Below the pieces are notes generated by a model that was given only the letters and a program-made list of their open reading frames with translations, was not told where the DNA came from and did no database searches. The position numbers were made by a program, and so were the translations under genes. Positions 52,985 to 60,519 of a stretch of DNA of 64,000 nt are shown here, one piece after another. Each line of letters opens with the position of its first letter. Position 1 is the first letter of the stretch. This stretch comes from Planococcus circulans (lineage in GTDB: Bacteria; Bacillota; Bacilli; Bacillales_A; Planococcaceae): positions 182,971-246,970 of the forward strand of contig NZ_JAIQCL010000003.1 of assembly GCF_020023385.1 (NCBI RefSeq). Direction: 5' to 3'.

Positions 52985-53158
52985 ATGTTCAATGAAGAGC
53001 CGAAATGTTCCATATGCAACAAGGAAATCGAAGGAAACGAAGTCGTATTCATCAAGATGCGCTATCCGAAACGAAAAGGCTTTACTGAAGTGAAAGCTTA
53101 TTTGAAGAACGAAGGACAGTTTATCTGTGAAGACTGTTTCGAAAAAGATAAGTCTTAA
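52985..53158 (+). CDS. 57-aa zinc-ribbon/ferredoxin-like protein
   Basis: Runs from ATG at 52985 to TAA at 53156; CAGGAGG lies upstream. Two CxxC pairs, CSIC near residue 8 and CEDC near residue 48, frame the segment FIKMRYPKRKGFTEVKAY. They are expected to bind one zinc or iron. Close relatives in Bacillales are, from memory, often mislabelled as Fe3+-hydroxamate transport proteins. Function unknown. Confidence 0.7.
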   Translation: MFNEEPKCSICNKEIEGNEVVFIKMRYPKRKGFTEVKAYLKNEGQFICEDCFEKDKS

Positions 53159-53224
53159 GATTCTTGGCGAGTAAAATGTCATGCGTCATGAAAAAGCAGA
53201 GAGGGAAATGTCCCTCTCTGCTTC

Positions 53225-53371
53225 CTATTCTTCGTCTTCTTCTTTGCCATCCTTGTTGTCTTTGAGGTCGATTGTGAATCCGTCTTCTTGATCCGGATCT
53301 GCATCCTGCACTTCAAATGAACAGCCGGCCAATAATAATGCCGCTAAAGCTAGTAAAAACAACTTCCTCAT
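53225..53371 (-). CDS. Small acidic lipoprotein
   Basis: A 48-aa protein starting at ATG 53371, preceded by GGGAGGGG; the longer frame upstream has no such site. The signal peptide MRKLFLLALAALLLAGC ends in lipobox LLAGC, so it becomes a lipoprotein of about 32 residues. The mature part is strongly acidic (DPDQEDGFTIDLKDNKDGKE). It lies alone on the minus strand among plus-strand small genes. Function unknown. Confidence 0.72.
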   Translation of the reverse strand: MRKLFLLALAALLLAGCSFEVQDADPDQEDGFTIDLKDNKDGKEEDEE

Positions 53372-53608
53372 GGTGAACCCCTCCCATCCTCTACTCTTTC
53401 CGAAATCGTGTTGACTTGTTATACGTGTGATTTCGCGAAAGGTTTCCAAATTTTGGAGGTAATTCTCTTTTGTTTTTAGGGATCAAATCTCTATAGAAGA
53501 ACCATTCATATAAGGAGAAGGATTAGGGTATGTGGAATAGAGAAGCTGAAATTCGATAAGTTTGTTGGGATTGGGCTTAACTAACCCAAAGACAAAAGGA
53601 GGAATAGT

Positions 53609-53902
53609 ATGTGGGGGAAACTGAAGGTCATTTCTTCGTTTGCTATTTTGATCGGGGTGGTTGTCCTGCTCGCGGAAGTGGATGAGACATTTAATCTTTA
53701 CAATGCGCCTTATCTATTGATTGCCGGTGGGATGATCGGTCTGATTTTTTCATTGATTGGCAGTAATAAGGAAAGCAGCTTTTTATGCCGGGTCGGTCTG
53801 CATAAATACAAACGAGGTAACCGGGACAACGAAGTGCCCGCCATGTATGTGTACACATGCGAAAGATGCCACAAGCAGAAGAGGGCAGCTTCGGTTGTTT
53901 AA
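53609..53902 (+). CDS. Membrane protein with C-terminal Cys motif, 97 aa
   Basis: Two helices (about 7-23 and 34-50) are followed by a cytoplasmic tail CRVGLHKYKRGNRDN...YTCERCHKQKR. The C-x-V-G-x-H-K and CxxC elements look like a zinc-binding knuckle. AAAGGAGG precedes the ATG. The next reading frame (the DUF3885 pseudogene) begins 22 bases later, so they may share a message. Confidence 0.65.
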   Translation: MWGKLKVISSFAILIGVVVLLAEVDETFNLYNAPYLLIAGGMIGLIFSLIGSNKESSFLCRVGLHKYKRGNRDNEVPAMYVYTCERCHKQKRAASVV

Positions 53903-53923
53903 TGAAAAGAATGAGGTGGACAA

Positions 53924-54565
53924 GTGGAATTTATCGACTTTATGAAAAAGAACTTTCCGGATTTAGAACTCAATCCTCCTTTATTTTATAACTAGAACAT
54001 CGGTATTCGCTTCGAGTTAGGAGTGGATTATAGGCGGGATGATTGTTCTCAGAACAGTCCTTATCTTAAAGGCGTTTACCGAAGGGCCATTACGCTGTTC
54101 GATTCCTTGCATCTTCCAGAGGACGAAATTTTTGTGGTAGTAAACGTAAATGATTTTGGGGATAACAGAAGCTTGAGACGCAAATTGAATATCTTCTCCA
54201 GGTATATAAGACATCAATCTGTTTTGAACAAATTAGAACATATGACGCTTCCTTATATCATCCCGGAGGACGATGAAGATGGGAATTACAAGACCCATAG
54301 GTTTGTCCTGAAGTGCAAAGTATCGGATCTCAGATATATGCCTTTACTGAAAGCCATCTGTAATAATGACATGGGATACGAGCCGGCTATCTATCATGAT
54401 GTTTTCTTCATCAGCCTTAAACAGAAAACCATTTTCCATGTGTATGATGACAGAGGCTGTGATCTGGTGGCGGCTTCTCCGGAAGACATACGCCATATGT
54501 ACAAAACGCACAATGCCTGGATATTGGATTACGACAGAGATGAGATAGACCAGGTGTTTAAGTAG
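53924..54565 (+). pseudogene. DUF3885 family protein gene interrupted by an in-frame TAG
   Basis: The reading frame starts at GTG 53924 with GAGGTGG upstream and reads MEFIDFMKKNFPDLELNPPL, then FYN, stop TAG at 53993-53995, and continues without a frameshift as NIGIRFELGVDYRRDD to the end at 54565. The joined product of 213 codons fits DUF3885, a domain in which a tryptophan is usual at about this place (FYNW-type), so a TGG to TAG change is likely. The second part could start on its own at GTG 54023, but no ribosome binding site stands there. Function of DUF3885 is unknown. Confidence 0.75.
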
Positions 54566-54656
54566 GTATTAGTTGTTGGGCTTATATTATTTTTAAATTA
54601 ATCTATTTTGAAATGGGACTCGGTTCAAATCTACGGGTTTTCTTTTATACTTTTCC

Positions 54657-54806
54657 TTAGGTTAAAAGAGGGACAAGTATCCATTCAATGCTCCACTTGA
54701 GGATGTACATAAAAACAGTCACTACCACTGCTCCAGCCAGGAAGTAACAGACCCATCTCAAAATATCTGTAATAGCGCCGATCAAATCCTTCATAAAACT
54801 TATCAT
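54657..54806 (-). CDS. 49-aa small membrane protein
   Basis: On the minus strand, ATG at 54806 to TAA at 54659-54657, preceded by GGAGGCATAAGCT. The peptide begins MISFMKDLIGAITDILRW, then has one long helix (CYFLAGAVVVTVFMYIL) and ends KWSIEWILVPLLT. No family recognised. It has good codon structure and a proper ribosome binding site; short length is the main doubt. Confidence 0.55.
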   Translation of the reverse strand: MISFMKDLIGAITDILRWVCYFLAGAVVVTVFMYILKWSIEWILVPLLT

Positions 54807-54910
54807 AGCTTATGCCTCCATAATTTTAATGGAATGAATATTTTCGTCCTTCTGCTTATGCAATCCGCAGAAGCAAGATGACACAAAAAGGACTAGGATT
54901 TTACTTAGTA

Positions 54911-54954
54911 AATAATGGTATTATTGGAATAATAGTTTCAATAATACCATTATT
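54911..54954. promoter_or_regulatory. Paired AATAAT-N3-ATTATT dyads before ccsB
   Basis: Two 15-bp dyads, AATAATGGTATTATT (54911-54925) and AATAATACCATTATT (54940-54954), are centred 29 bases apart. Together they also form a 16-bp inverted repeat with a 12-base loop. They may be two operator sites or an RNA hairpin just before the ccsB ribosome binding site. Confidence 0.6.
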
Positions 54955-54974
54955 CTTTTAAAAGGAGTATACCT

Positions 54975-56171
54975 ATGTCTGTAGAATCCCTAATTTCGTT
55001 AAGCAGTTCGGCATTATTTTTTTCTTTCATCATTTTATTGATTGCCATTATTCCATTCGGAGTTGCAGTAAAATCCCGTAAGCAAGTTGCGGCGAAAATT
55101 GCTTTGATCATGACCGTTATCGGTTTTTTGGCGTAGCTGAGCTATTTCATCCTTCGCTGGACAGCTTCCGGCCATGCACCCGTCAGCAATCTCAATGAAT
55201 TTCTGACGTTCTTCGGCATCATGCTGATCGGCAGCTTTCTGGTGTTTTACTACCTTTACCGCCAGCCGGTCGTCGGCTTGTTTTTGCTTCCGATTGCCAT
55301 TCTGATCATCGCCTATGCCAGCATGTTCGCCAATGAAGTGTCGCCGCTGATTCCGGCGCTTCAAAGCCATTGGCTTACAATCCATGTTATGACAGTCGCC
55401 ACTGCCAGTGCAGTATTGTCGGTATCGTTTGTCACAGGGCTGATTTATTTACTGAAGCACGTGGATACCACTCGAAAAGGAAAAAGTTCGTTCTTTTTGG
55501 AGCTGGTCCTGTATTTCCTGGTGGTCGTTGTCGGTTTTATCCTTGTAACATCCGCTTTCCGGATTACCGATTACAGCGCAAGCTACCAATTCGAAAATCA
55601 GCAAAGTGAAATCCAGGTTTATGACTACACTATGCCGGCCATGGTCGTGCCGATTGATGCAAAGCCCGTCACTGGAAAGGCTGGAAGCTACGAACCGGCA
55701 AATCATTATGGCGGCCTGCTGGAAATTCCGAACAGCATCGAAGCGGCAAAACTCAACTCGGTTCTCTGGTCTTTCCTGATCGGTTCTGTCTTGTATGGAC
55801 TGATTCGTCTGATCACGCGGAAGAAAATCGCGCAGCTGCTGCAGCCGTTCACCAACAAAGTCAATTTGACGCTGATGGATGAAATCTCTTACCGTTCAGT
55901 GGTCATCGGTTTCCCATTATTTGCGCTTGGCGGCTTGTTCTTTGCCATGATTTGGGCGCAGATTGCCTGGAGCCGTTTCTGGGGCTGGGATCCGAAAGAA
56001 GTATGGGCTTTAATTACGTTTCTTTTTTATGCAGCCTTCCTCCATCTGCGGATTGGTCGTGAGTGGACTGGAGAGAAAACTGCCTGGCTGGCAATTATCG
56101 GCTTCGGTACGATTATTTTCAATCAAATTTTCGTCAATTTGGTCATTGCGGGTCTGCACTCCTACGCATGA
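54975..56171 (+). pseudogene. ccsB: Cytochrome c biogenesis protein CcsB/ResC gene interrupted by an in-frame TAG
   Basis: The frame starts at ATG 54975 (AAAGGAG upstream) and reads 53 codons with two helices, ending IGFLA, then TAG at 55134-55136. It then continues in the same frame as LSYFILRWTASGHAPVSN to 56171. The whole would be 398 codons, the usual length of CcsB/ResC. The downstream part holds the heme-handling WWD-like segment WGWDPKEVWALITF and several helices. CcsB works with ResB to carry heme across the membrane for cytochrome c. No resA or resB is nearby, so this may be an extra copy. TAG could derive from CAG or TGG. A restart at 55221 would lack the first helices. Confidence 0.75.
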
Positions 56172-56210
56172 GCGATTCGCAGGGACGAGAAGCCTTTCGA
56201 CAAAACAGCA

Positions 56211-56247
56211 AAAACCTCCCAATCCGATGAAGGTTGGGAGGTTTTTG
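56211..56247. terminator. Bidirectional terminator
   Basis: AAAAACCTCCCAA and TTGGGAGGTTTTT form a perfect 13-bp stem between the ccsB frame and the convergent antiporter gene. Confidence 0.9.
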
Positions 56248-56305
56248 CGTCAAAAGATTTATGGGATTGAAAACATAATCCCTGCCATCCCTTTCCTGAT
56301 GGCCA

Positions 56306-57793
56306 TTAGTTGTTATCGGAAATTCCATTTTCCCCTAATGTCTTTTTGAGCTCTTTTTTCCTGTTTTTAGACACCAGGATATACAGGACATCGTTTGTTT
56401 GGATGGTCGTTTCACCATAAGGAGTGACCAGTTCTTCATCACGGATGATGGCGTTGATCAGAACCTCCGGAGGAAAATCAATCTCCGCCAGGCTTTTTCC
56501 TAAAATCGGCGTTTCCTCGCTGACGGTATATTCCACGATTTCGGCATTCGCTTTGCCGATGGATACAAGCTCGAGTGTGTGGATCGGCGCCACTTTCTTC
56601 GGACCTGTGAGCCCCAGCTTCTCGGCAAAAGGAGAAATAGTGGCGCCTTGGATAAGGGCTGAAGTGAGGACGACGAAAAAGACAACATTAAAGAATAGCT
56701 GGGCATTTTCCAATCCCGCAATCATGGGGAATGTTGCCAGCACGATTGGGACAGCCCCTCTAAGTCCGGCCCAGGAAATGAGCGTTTTTTCCTGCCAGGA
56801 ATAATCAAATCCAAGTGTGGAAACAAACACGGCAAGAGGGCGTGCCACCAGGATCAGGATGAATGACAACAGGAAGCCATTTATGATGATTTCAAACGTG
56901 AAGAGCTGACTCGGAAAGACCAGTAAGCCAAGAATCACGAACATCAGCAACTGCATCATCCAGGCGAAACCTTCATTGAAGTGAAAGATGGTATGGCGGA
57001 AAGTCAGATCGCTGTTGCCGATGACCAGGGCAGCTACATATACCGCGAGTAGTCCGCTGCCGTTCAAATTGGCAGCCACGCTGTAGGTCAAGATGGCGAA
57101 TCCCATGGCAAGGATGGGATAAAGTCCGCCTGAATCCAGGTTGATTTTGTTGATTGCCCAAGAAGCGAAGCGGCCCAATAAAAGTCCGAACAAGAGGCCA
57201 AGGCCCATTTGCAGGAAAAATACACCGACGATACTCAAGATGCCCTGCTCGTCCGACACAATCAATTGGATAAGCGCTAAAGTCAGGAACATGGCCATCG
57301 GGTCATTCGTACCGGATTCGGCTTCCAACGTCGCCGCCAGCCGATTTTTGATATTTTGGCCTTTTAGGGCAGCGAAAACTGCGGCTGCATCTGTGGAACC
57401 GACGATGGCGCCGAAAAGAAGCCCTTCCAGCCATGTCACGTCCAAAATAAAGGTTGCGGCAATTGCCACTATGAACGTGGTGATCAAAACGCCGACAGTC
57501 GCCAGAACCAGTGACGGAAACACTACAGGTTTAATGGTCGTCCATTTCGTTGAAAGTCCACCTTCAAAAAGAATGACCACTAAAGCGAAAATACCGATGA
57601 ATTGGGCATAAGAGGGGTTATCGAAATAGAGGAGTCCAAATCCGTCACTGCCGGCAAGCATGCCGATGGCGATGAAGAGAATAAGGGCCGGAACGCCAAA
57701 ACGTGAAGAGAATTTCGTCGTAAAGACACCGATGATAAAAAACAATGCCAGTACAAACATCAAATAATCCGGTGTGATAATGTCATTCATCAT
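56306..57793 (-). CDS. K+/H+ antiporter with TrkA-C domain (NhaP2/CvrA-like)
   Basis: A 495-aa monovalent cation/proton antiporter of the CPA1 type. About 12 helices cover residues 1-395, with the ion site GSTDAAAVFAAL (Asp pair region) and ESGTNDPMA. WAGLRGAVPIVLATFP is the conserved helix of the family. A cytoplasmic TrkA-C domain (about 405-485) follows, which in relatives binds nucleotides or senses ligand to gate K+ export. Two tandem ATG codons open the frame; AGGAGG lies 14 bases before the first. It is a single gene. Na+ as substrate remains possible. Confidence 0.88.
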   Translation of the reverse strand: MMNDIITPDYLMFVLALFFIIGVFTTKFSSRFGVPALILFIAIGMLAGSDGFGLLYFDNPSYAQFIGIFALVVILFEGGLSTKWTTIKPVVFPSLVLATVGVLITTFIVAIAATFILDVTWLEGLLFGAIVGSTDAAAVFAALKGQNIKNRLAATLEAESGTNDPMAMFLTLALIQLIVSDEQGILSIVGVFFLQMGLGLLFGLLLGRFASWAINKINLDSGGLYPILAMGFAILTYSVAANLNGSGLLAVYVAALVIGNSDLTFRHTIFHFNEGFAWMMQLLMFVILGLLVFPSQLFTFEIIINGFLLSFILILVARPLAVFVSTLGFDYSWQEKTLISWAGLRGAVPIVLATFPMIAGLENAQLFFNVVFFVVLTSALIQGATISPFAEKLGLTGPKKVAPIHTLELVSIGKANAEIVEYTVSEETPILGKSLAEIDFPPEVLINAIIRDEELVTPYGETTIQTNDVLYILVSKNRKKELKKTLGENGISDNN

Positions 57794-58111
57794 AGTATTG
57801 TGACCTACCTCCTTGAAAAGCTCAGTGTATATTTATTTTATCTTTTTTTCCTGTTGATTCAAAGGCTGACGCCGGAACCTGATTTGTATATGCAATAAGC
57901 TACTGATATCCAAAAAGAAGTGGCAGCTGCTTTAAGGGGAGAGTGAACTGAACCCTGAATGGCAGACATTTTAAACGATGTCCCCATTCGGAGTTCTTTT
58001 TCTTTGTTTACAAAGTCCAGCTCCTATTGCTGTTCTAAAACTTCCTTTTTGGAGCTTGACTGCCCAAGATTATCCAGTGTAAGCTTGATGAAAGATAAAT
58101 ATAATATCAGT
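57794..58111. other. Intergenic region between antiporter and cobalamin riboswitch
   Basis: No gene was recognised. It contains a plus-strand terminator-like hairpin (57954-57993) without an obvious gene before it, and the -10 element TATAAT (58100-58105) of the riboswitch transcript; its -35 is weak. Confidence 0.55.
57954..57993 (+). terminator. Orphan terminator on the plus strand
   Basis: CTGAATGGCAGACAT pairs with ATGTCCCCATTCGGAG around TTTAAACG (two mismatches), followed by TTCTTTTTCTTT. No plus-strand gene precedes it, so it might end a small RNA. Confidence 0.55.
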
Positions 58112-58266
58112 AAGAGGTGCCCTTCGGGGAGAATAGGGAATGAAGTGAAAATCTTCAGCGGTCCCGCCACTGTAACGGGGAGTTTTATGGAAATAGCCAC
58201 TGGACTTTTGTCTGGGAAGGCCTGTGAAATGACGATCCGGAGCCAGGAGACCTGCCTGCTTACTTT
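58112..58266 (+). promoter_or_regulatory. Cobalamin (B12) riboswitch
   Basis: All main conserved blocks are seen in order: GAGGTGCCC, GGGAATGAAGTG, GCGGTCCCGCCACTGTAA (58158-58175), AGCCACTG, GGGAAGG, and the B12 box AGCCAGGAGACCTGCC (58241-58256). It precedes cobT and a terminator hairpin, so binding of adenosylcobalamin should end transcription early. Confidence 0.93.
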
Positions 58267-58284
58267 CTGCTTATAGACCATGGA

Positions 58285-58331
58285 AAAGTCTTTAGTTTAT
58301 TTGTTCGCGCAAATAAACTGAAGGCTTTTTC
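58285..58331 (+). terminator. Riboswitch-controlled terminator before cobT
   Basis: AGTTTATTTG and CAAATAAACT form the core stem around TTCGCG, extended by G-U pairs, and a run of T follows. It lies 29 bases before the cobT start codon. Confidence 0.82.
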
Positions 58332-58359
58332 TTTTTAGTATAGAAGGGAGAAGAAAAAG

Positions 58360-59409
58360 ATGGATTTATTGAAGCAAACGATTGGACGTATTGAGGGCTT
58401 GGATCTGGAAATGATGGACATGGCACAGAGTCGGGTGGACAGTCTCATCAAGCCGCCGCATAGTCTGGGAAGACTGGAAGACCTGGCTGTACAACTGGCG
58501 GGAATATATGGAGAACTGTATCCTGTGGTGGATCAAAAGGCGATTGTGGTGATGGCTGCCGATCATGGCGTGTACGAGGAAGGGGTTTCTTCGAACCCAC
58601 AAGAGGTGACGTTTGCACAGACGATGTTCATCGCAAAAGGCATAACCGGAGTCGGTGTATTGGCGAAGCCGACCGGTGCGAAAATCGTCACCGTGGATAT
58701 CGGGGTAAAAGGGGACTTTCCAAGTGATGCCGGAGTGATTGACCGGAAGATTAAGCAAGGCGCAGGCAATATCGCGACAGGGCCTGCAATGACCATAGAA
58801 GAAGCAATCGGGTCGCTCGAAGTGGGAATAGAAATTGCTGAAGCCGAAATCAGAGGAGGCGCCCGCATCCTGGGAACCGGCGAAATGGGCATCGGCAATA
58901 CGACACCGAGCACGGCGATTCTGTCTGTTCTGGGGGACATTCCACCTGAGGAGATTACCGGCAACGGGGCAGGGGTCGGCAATGGCGGAATTTCACATAA
59001 AGTGAGGGTCATCAAGACGGCGATTGAGGTCAACAATCCGGATAAGCGCGATGCGATTGATGTCCTTGCCAAAATCGGCGGCCTGGAAATCGGAGGAATG
59101 GCAGGTGTCATGATCGGTGCGGCAGCCAACCGTGTGCCGGTTGTGCTGGACGGCTATATTTCCACGATTGCGGCGCTGCTCGCTGTTGCGATTGAGCCGA
59201 AAGTGAAAGATTACTTGATCCCTTCACATGCAAGTGCCGAACCGGGCGGCAAAAGAGCCAGTGAACTGCTGGGCATCAGACCGCTGCTGCACATGGATAT
59301 GTGTTTGGGTGAAGGATCGGGCGCCGCTTTAGCATTCCCGCTCGTAGAAGCAGCCTGTAACATGATGAGAGAGATGGCCACCTTTTCTGAAGTGGGCCTT
59401 GAAATTTGA
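58360..59409 (+). CDS. cobT: Nicotinate-nucleotide-dimethylbenzimidazole phosphoribosyltransferase CobT
   Basis: A 349-aa cytosolic enzyme that joins 5,6-dimethylbenzimidazole with nicotinate mononucleotide to give alpha-ribazole phosphate, the lower ligand of B12. Motifs: PPHSLGRLEDLA, VMAADHGVYEEGVS, GTGEMGIGNTTPSTA, GIRPLLHMDMCLGEGSGAA; the Glu of GEGSG is probably the catalytic base. Length is normal. GGGAGAAG precedes the ATG. It is under a cobalamin riboswitch and is followed by bluB, which makes its substrate. No corrin-ring genes lie in the window, so the pair fits completion or remodelling of corrinoids. Confidence 0.95.
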   Translation: MDLLKQTIGRIEGLDLEMMDMAQSRVDSLIKPPHSLGRLEDLAVQLAGIYGELYPVVDQKAIVVMAADHGVYEEGVSSNPQEVTFAQTMFIAKGITGVGVLAKPTGAKIVTVDIGVKGDFPSDAGVIDRKIKQGAGNIATGPAMTIEEAIGSLEVGIEIAEAEIRGGARILGTGEMGIGNTTPSTAILSVLGDIPPEEITGNGAGVGNGGISHKVRVIKTAIEVNNPDKRDAIDVLAKIGGLEIGGMAGVMIGAAANRVPVVLDGYISTIAALLAVAIEPKVKDYLIPSHASAEPGGKRASELLGIRPLLHMDMCLGEGSGAALAFPLVEAACNMMREMATFSEVGLEI

Positions 59410-59478
59410 TGTAACGGAACCATAGGATATTCATTCCAGTGACAACAAGTGATGACGAGATGCTGAAAGGATGAATCG

Positions 59479-60120
59479 ATGTTTACGAGAGAAGAAAAAG
59501 AAGGCGTATATAAAGCGATTTACAATAGAAGAGATATTCGAACCTTTTTGCCGACAGCCATTCCGGAGGAGCTGATCGCCAATATCCTGGATGCGGCTCA
59601 CCATGCGCCGTCTGTAGGGTTTATGCAGCCATGGAACTTCATCTTAGTGTCTTCGCCCGAAACAAAAGAAAAATTGGCTTGGGCCGCAGACAAGGAGCGG
59701 CGGGCACTGGCCATCCATTATGAAGGGGAGAAGGAAAACAAATTCCTTGATCTGAAAGTTGAAGGGTTGAAACAAGCGCCGGTGACGATTTGTGTGACAT
59801 GTGATCCTACACGCGGCGGCTCACATGTCCTGGGACGCAATTCCATCCCCGAAACAGATGCGTTATCAACTGCCTGCGCCATTCAAAATATGTGGTTGGT
59901 TGCCTGTGCAGAAGGATTGGCGATGGGATGGGTAAGCTTCTACAAGAAAAATGATGTCCGGGATATTCTGGACATCCCGCCGCATATCGACCCGATCGCC
60001 TTACTTTCGCTTGGCTATACCGAAGATTATCCCGACGAGCCAATTCTGGAAACAGCGGGATGGGAAAAAAGGCGTTCGTTGGAAAACCTGGTTTTCGAAG
60101 ATAAATGGAATGGAAAATAG
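59479..60120 (+). CDS. bluB: 5,6-dimethylbenzimidazole synthase BluB
   Basis: A 213-aa flavin enzyme of the nitroreductase fold which cuts FMNH2 with oxygen to release 5,6-dimethylbenzimidazole. FMN contacts are RRDIRTFLP near the start and APSVGFMQPWNF. The Asp thought essential in BluB is probably the one in SIPETDALSTACAIQN. GWVSFYKKNDVRDIL and the C-terminal PEP-like LETAGWEKRR also fit BluB rather than ordinary nitroreductases. AAAGGATG precedes the ATG. It lies 69 bases after cobT; a terminator follows. Confidence 0.93.
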   Translation: MFTREEKEGVYKAIYNRRDIRTFLPTAIPEELIANILDAAHHAPSVGFMQPWNFILVSSPETKEKLAWAADKERRALAIHYEGEKENKFLDLKVEGLKQAPVTICVTCDPTRGGSHVLGRNSIPETDALSTACAIQNMWLVACAEGLAMGWVSFYKKNDVRDILDIPPHIDPIALLSLGYTEDYPDEPILETAGWEKRRSLENLVFEDKWNGK

Positions 60121-60132
60121 AGTTTCTAAATG

Positions 60133-60180
60133 AAAAGGGCAGGAGACGCGATTGGATCAATCAGCGTCTCCTGCCCTTTT
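60133..60180. terminator. Bidirectional terminator after bluB
   Basis: AAAAGGGCAGGAGACGC and GCGTCTCCTGCCCTTTT form a perfect 17-bp stem between convergent genes. Confidence 0.92.
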
Positions 60181-60198
60181 TAATTTGGTGTGGTTCTT

Positions 60199-60507
60199 TT
60201 ACTGCTTGACCGGACCTTTATTGATTTCCGTCAATGCAGAATTGACTTCGAAAATCTTTGCATGTACCGGTGATATGCCAAAGCCCGCTAACCGTTCAGT
60301 GTGCATCTTCACATATTTTTCCGCCGCGCCTTTTGTCTCGAAAAGGTAAATTCCGCCGGCTTCTTTGGTTTCCGGGCTTTCGGTCCAGATTTTCCAGATA
60401 AAGCCCTTTTCATTGTTGATGCTTGTTGCCAGTTCGGAAAATGCCTTAGCCATCTCGTCTCCGAAAGGGCCATTCATCTCAAAATCCACTTGTAGGATAT
60501 ACGCCAT
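60199..60507 (-). CDS. YdhR-like putative monooxygenase
   Basis: A 102-aa small protein of the YdhR/dimeric alpha-beta barrel group. Blocks: LQVDFEMNGPFG at the start, GFIWKIWTESPETKEAGGIY, and LFETKGAAEKYVKMH. Such proteins bind hydrophobic ligands or act as cofactor-free oxygenases; the role is unknown. GAGGAGG precedes the ATG. Twelve bases separate it from the upstream DsbA-like gene, so both share one transcript, divergent from the TetR gene. Confidence 0.82.
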   Translation of the reverse strand: MAYILQVDFEMNGPFGDEMAKAFSELATSINNEKGFIWKIWTESPETKEAGGIYLFETKGAAEKYVKMHTERLAGFGISPVHAKIFEVNSALTEINKGPVKQ

Positions 60508-60519
60508 CTTGTTTCCTCC

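Larger units (their letters stand above)
54566..54974. other. Intergenic region with a small minus-strand gene and paired dyads
   Basis: Besides the 49-aa gene at 54657-54806 on the minus strand, this stretch has the paired dyads at 54911-54954 and the ribosome binding site (AAAGGAG, 54961-54967) of the ccsB frame. No other gene was seen. Confidence 0.55.

Noticed and set aside
53401..53435. Inverted repeat CGAAATC/GATTTCG as an operator of the lipoprotein gene
   Set aside because: Arms of only 7 bases with a 21-base gap are too weak to separate from chance.
57840..57950. TPP riboswitch or T-box
   Set aside because: The phrase GGAACCTGAT looked like part of a TPP element and GAACCCTGAATGG like a T-box, but the other conserved blocks are missing.
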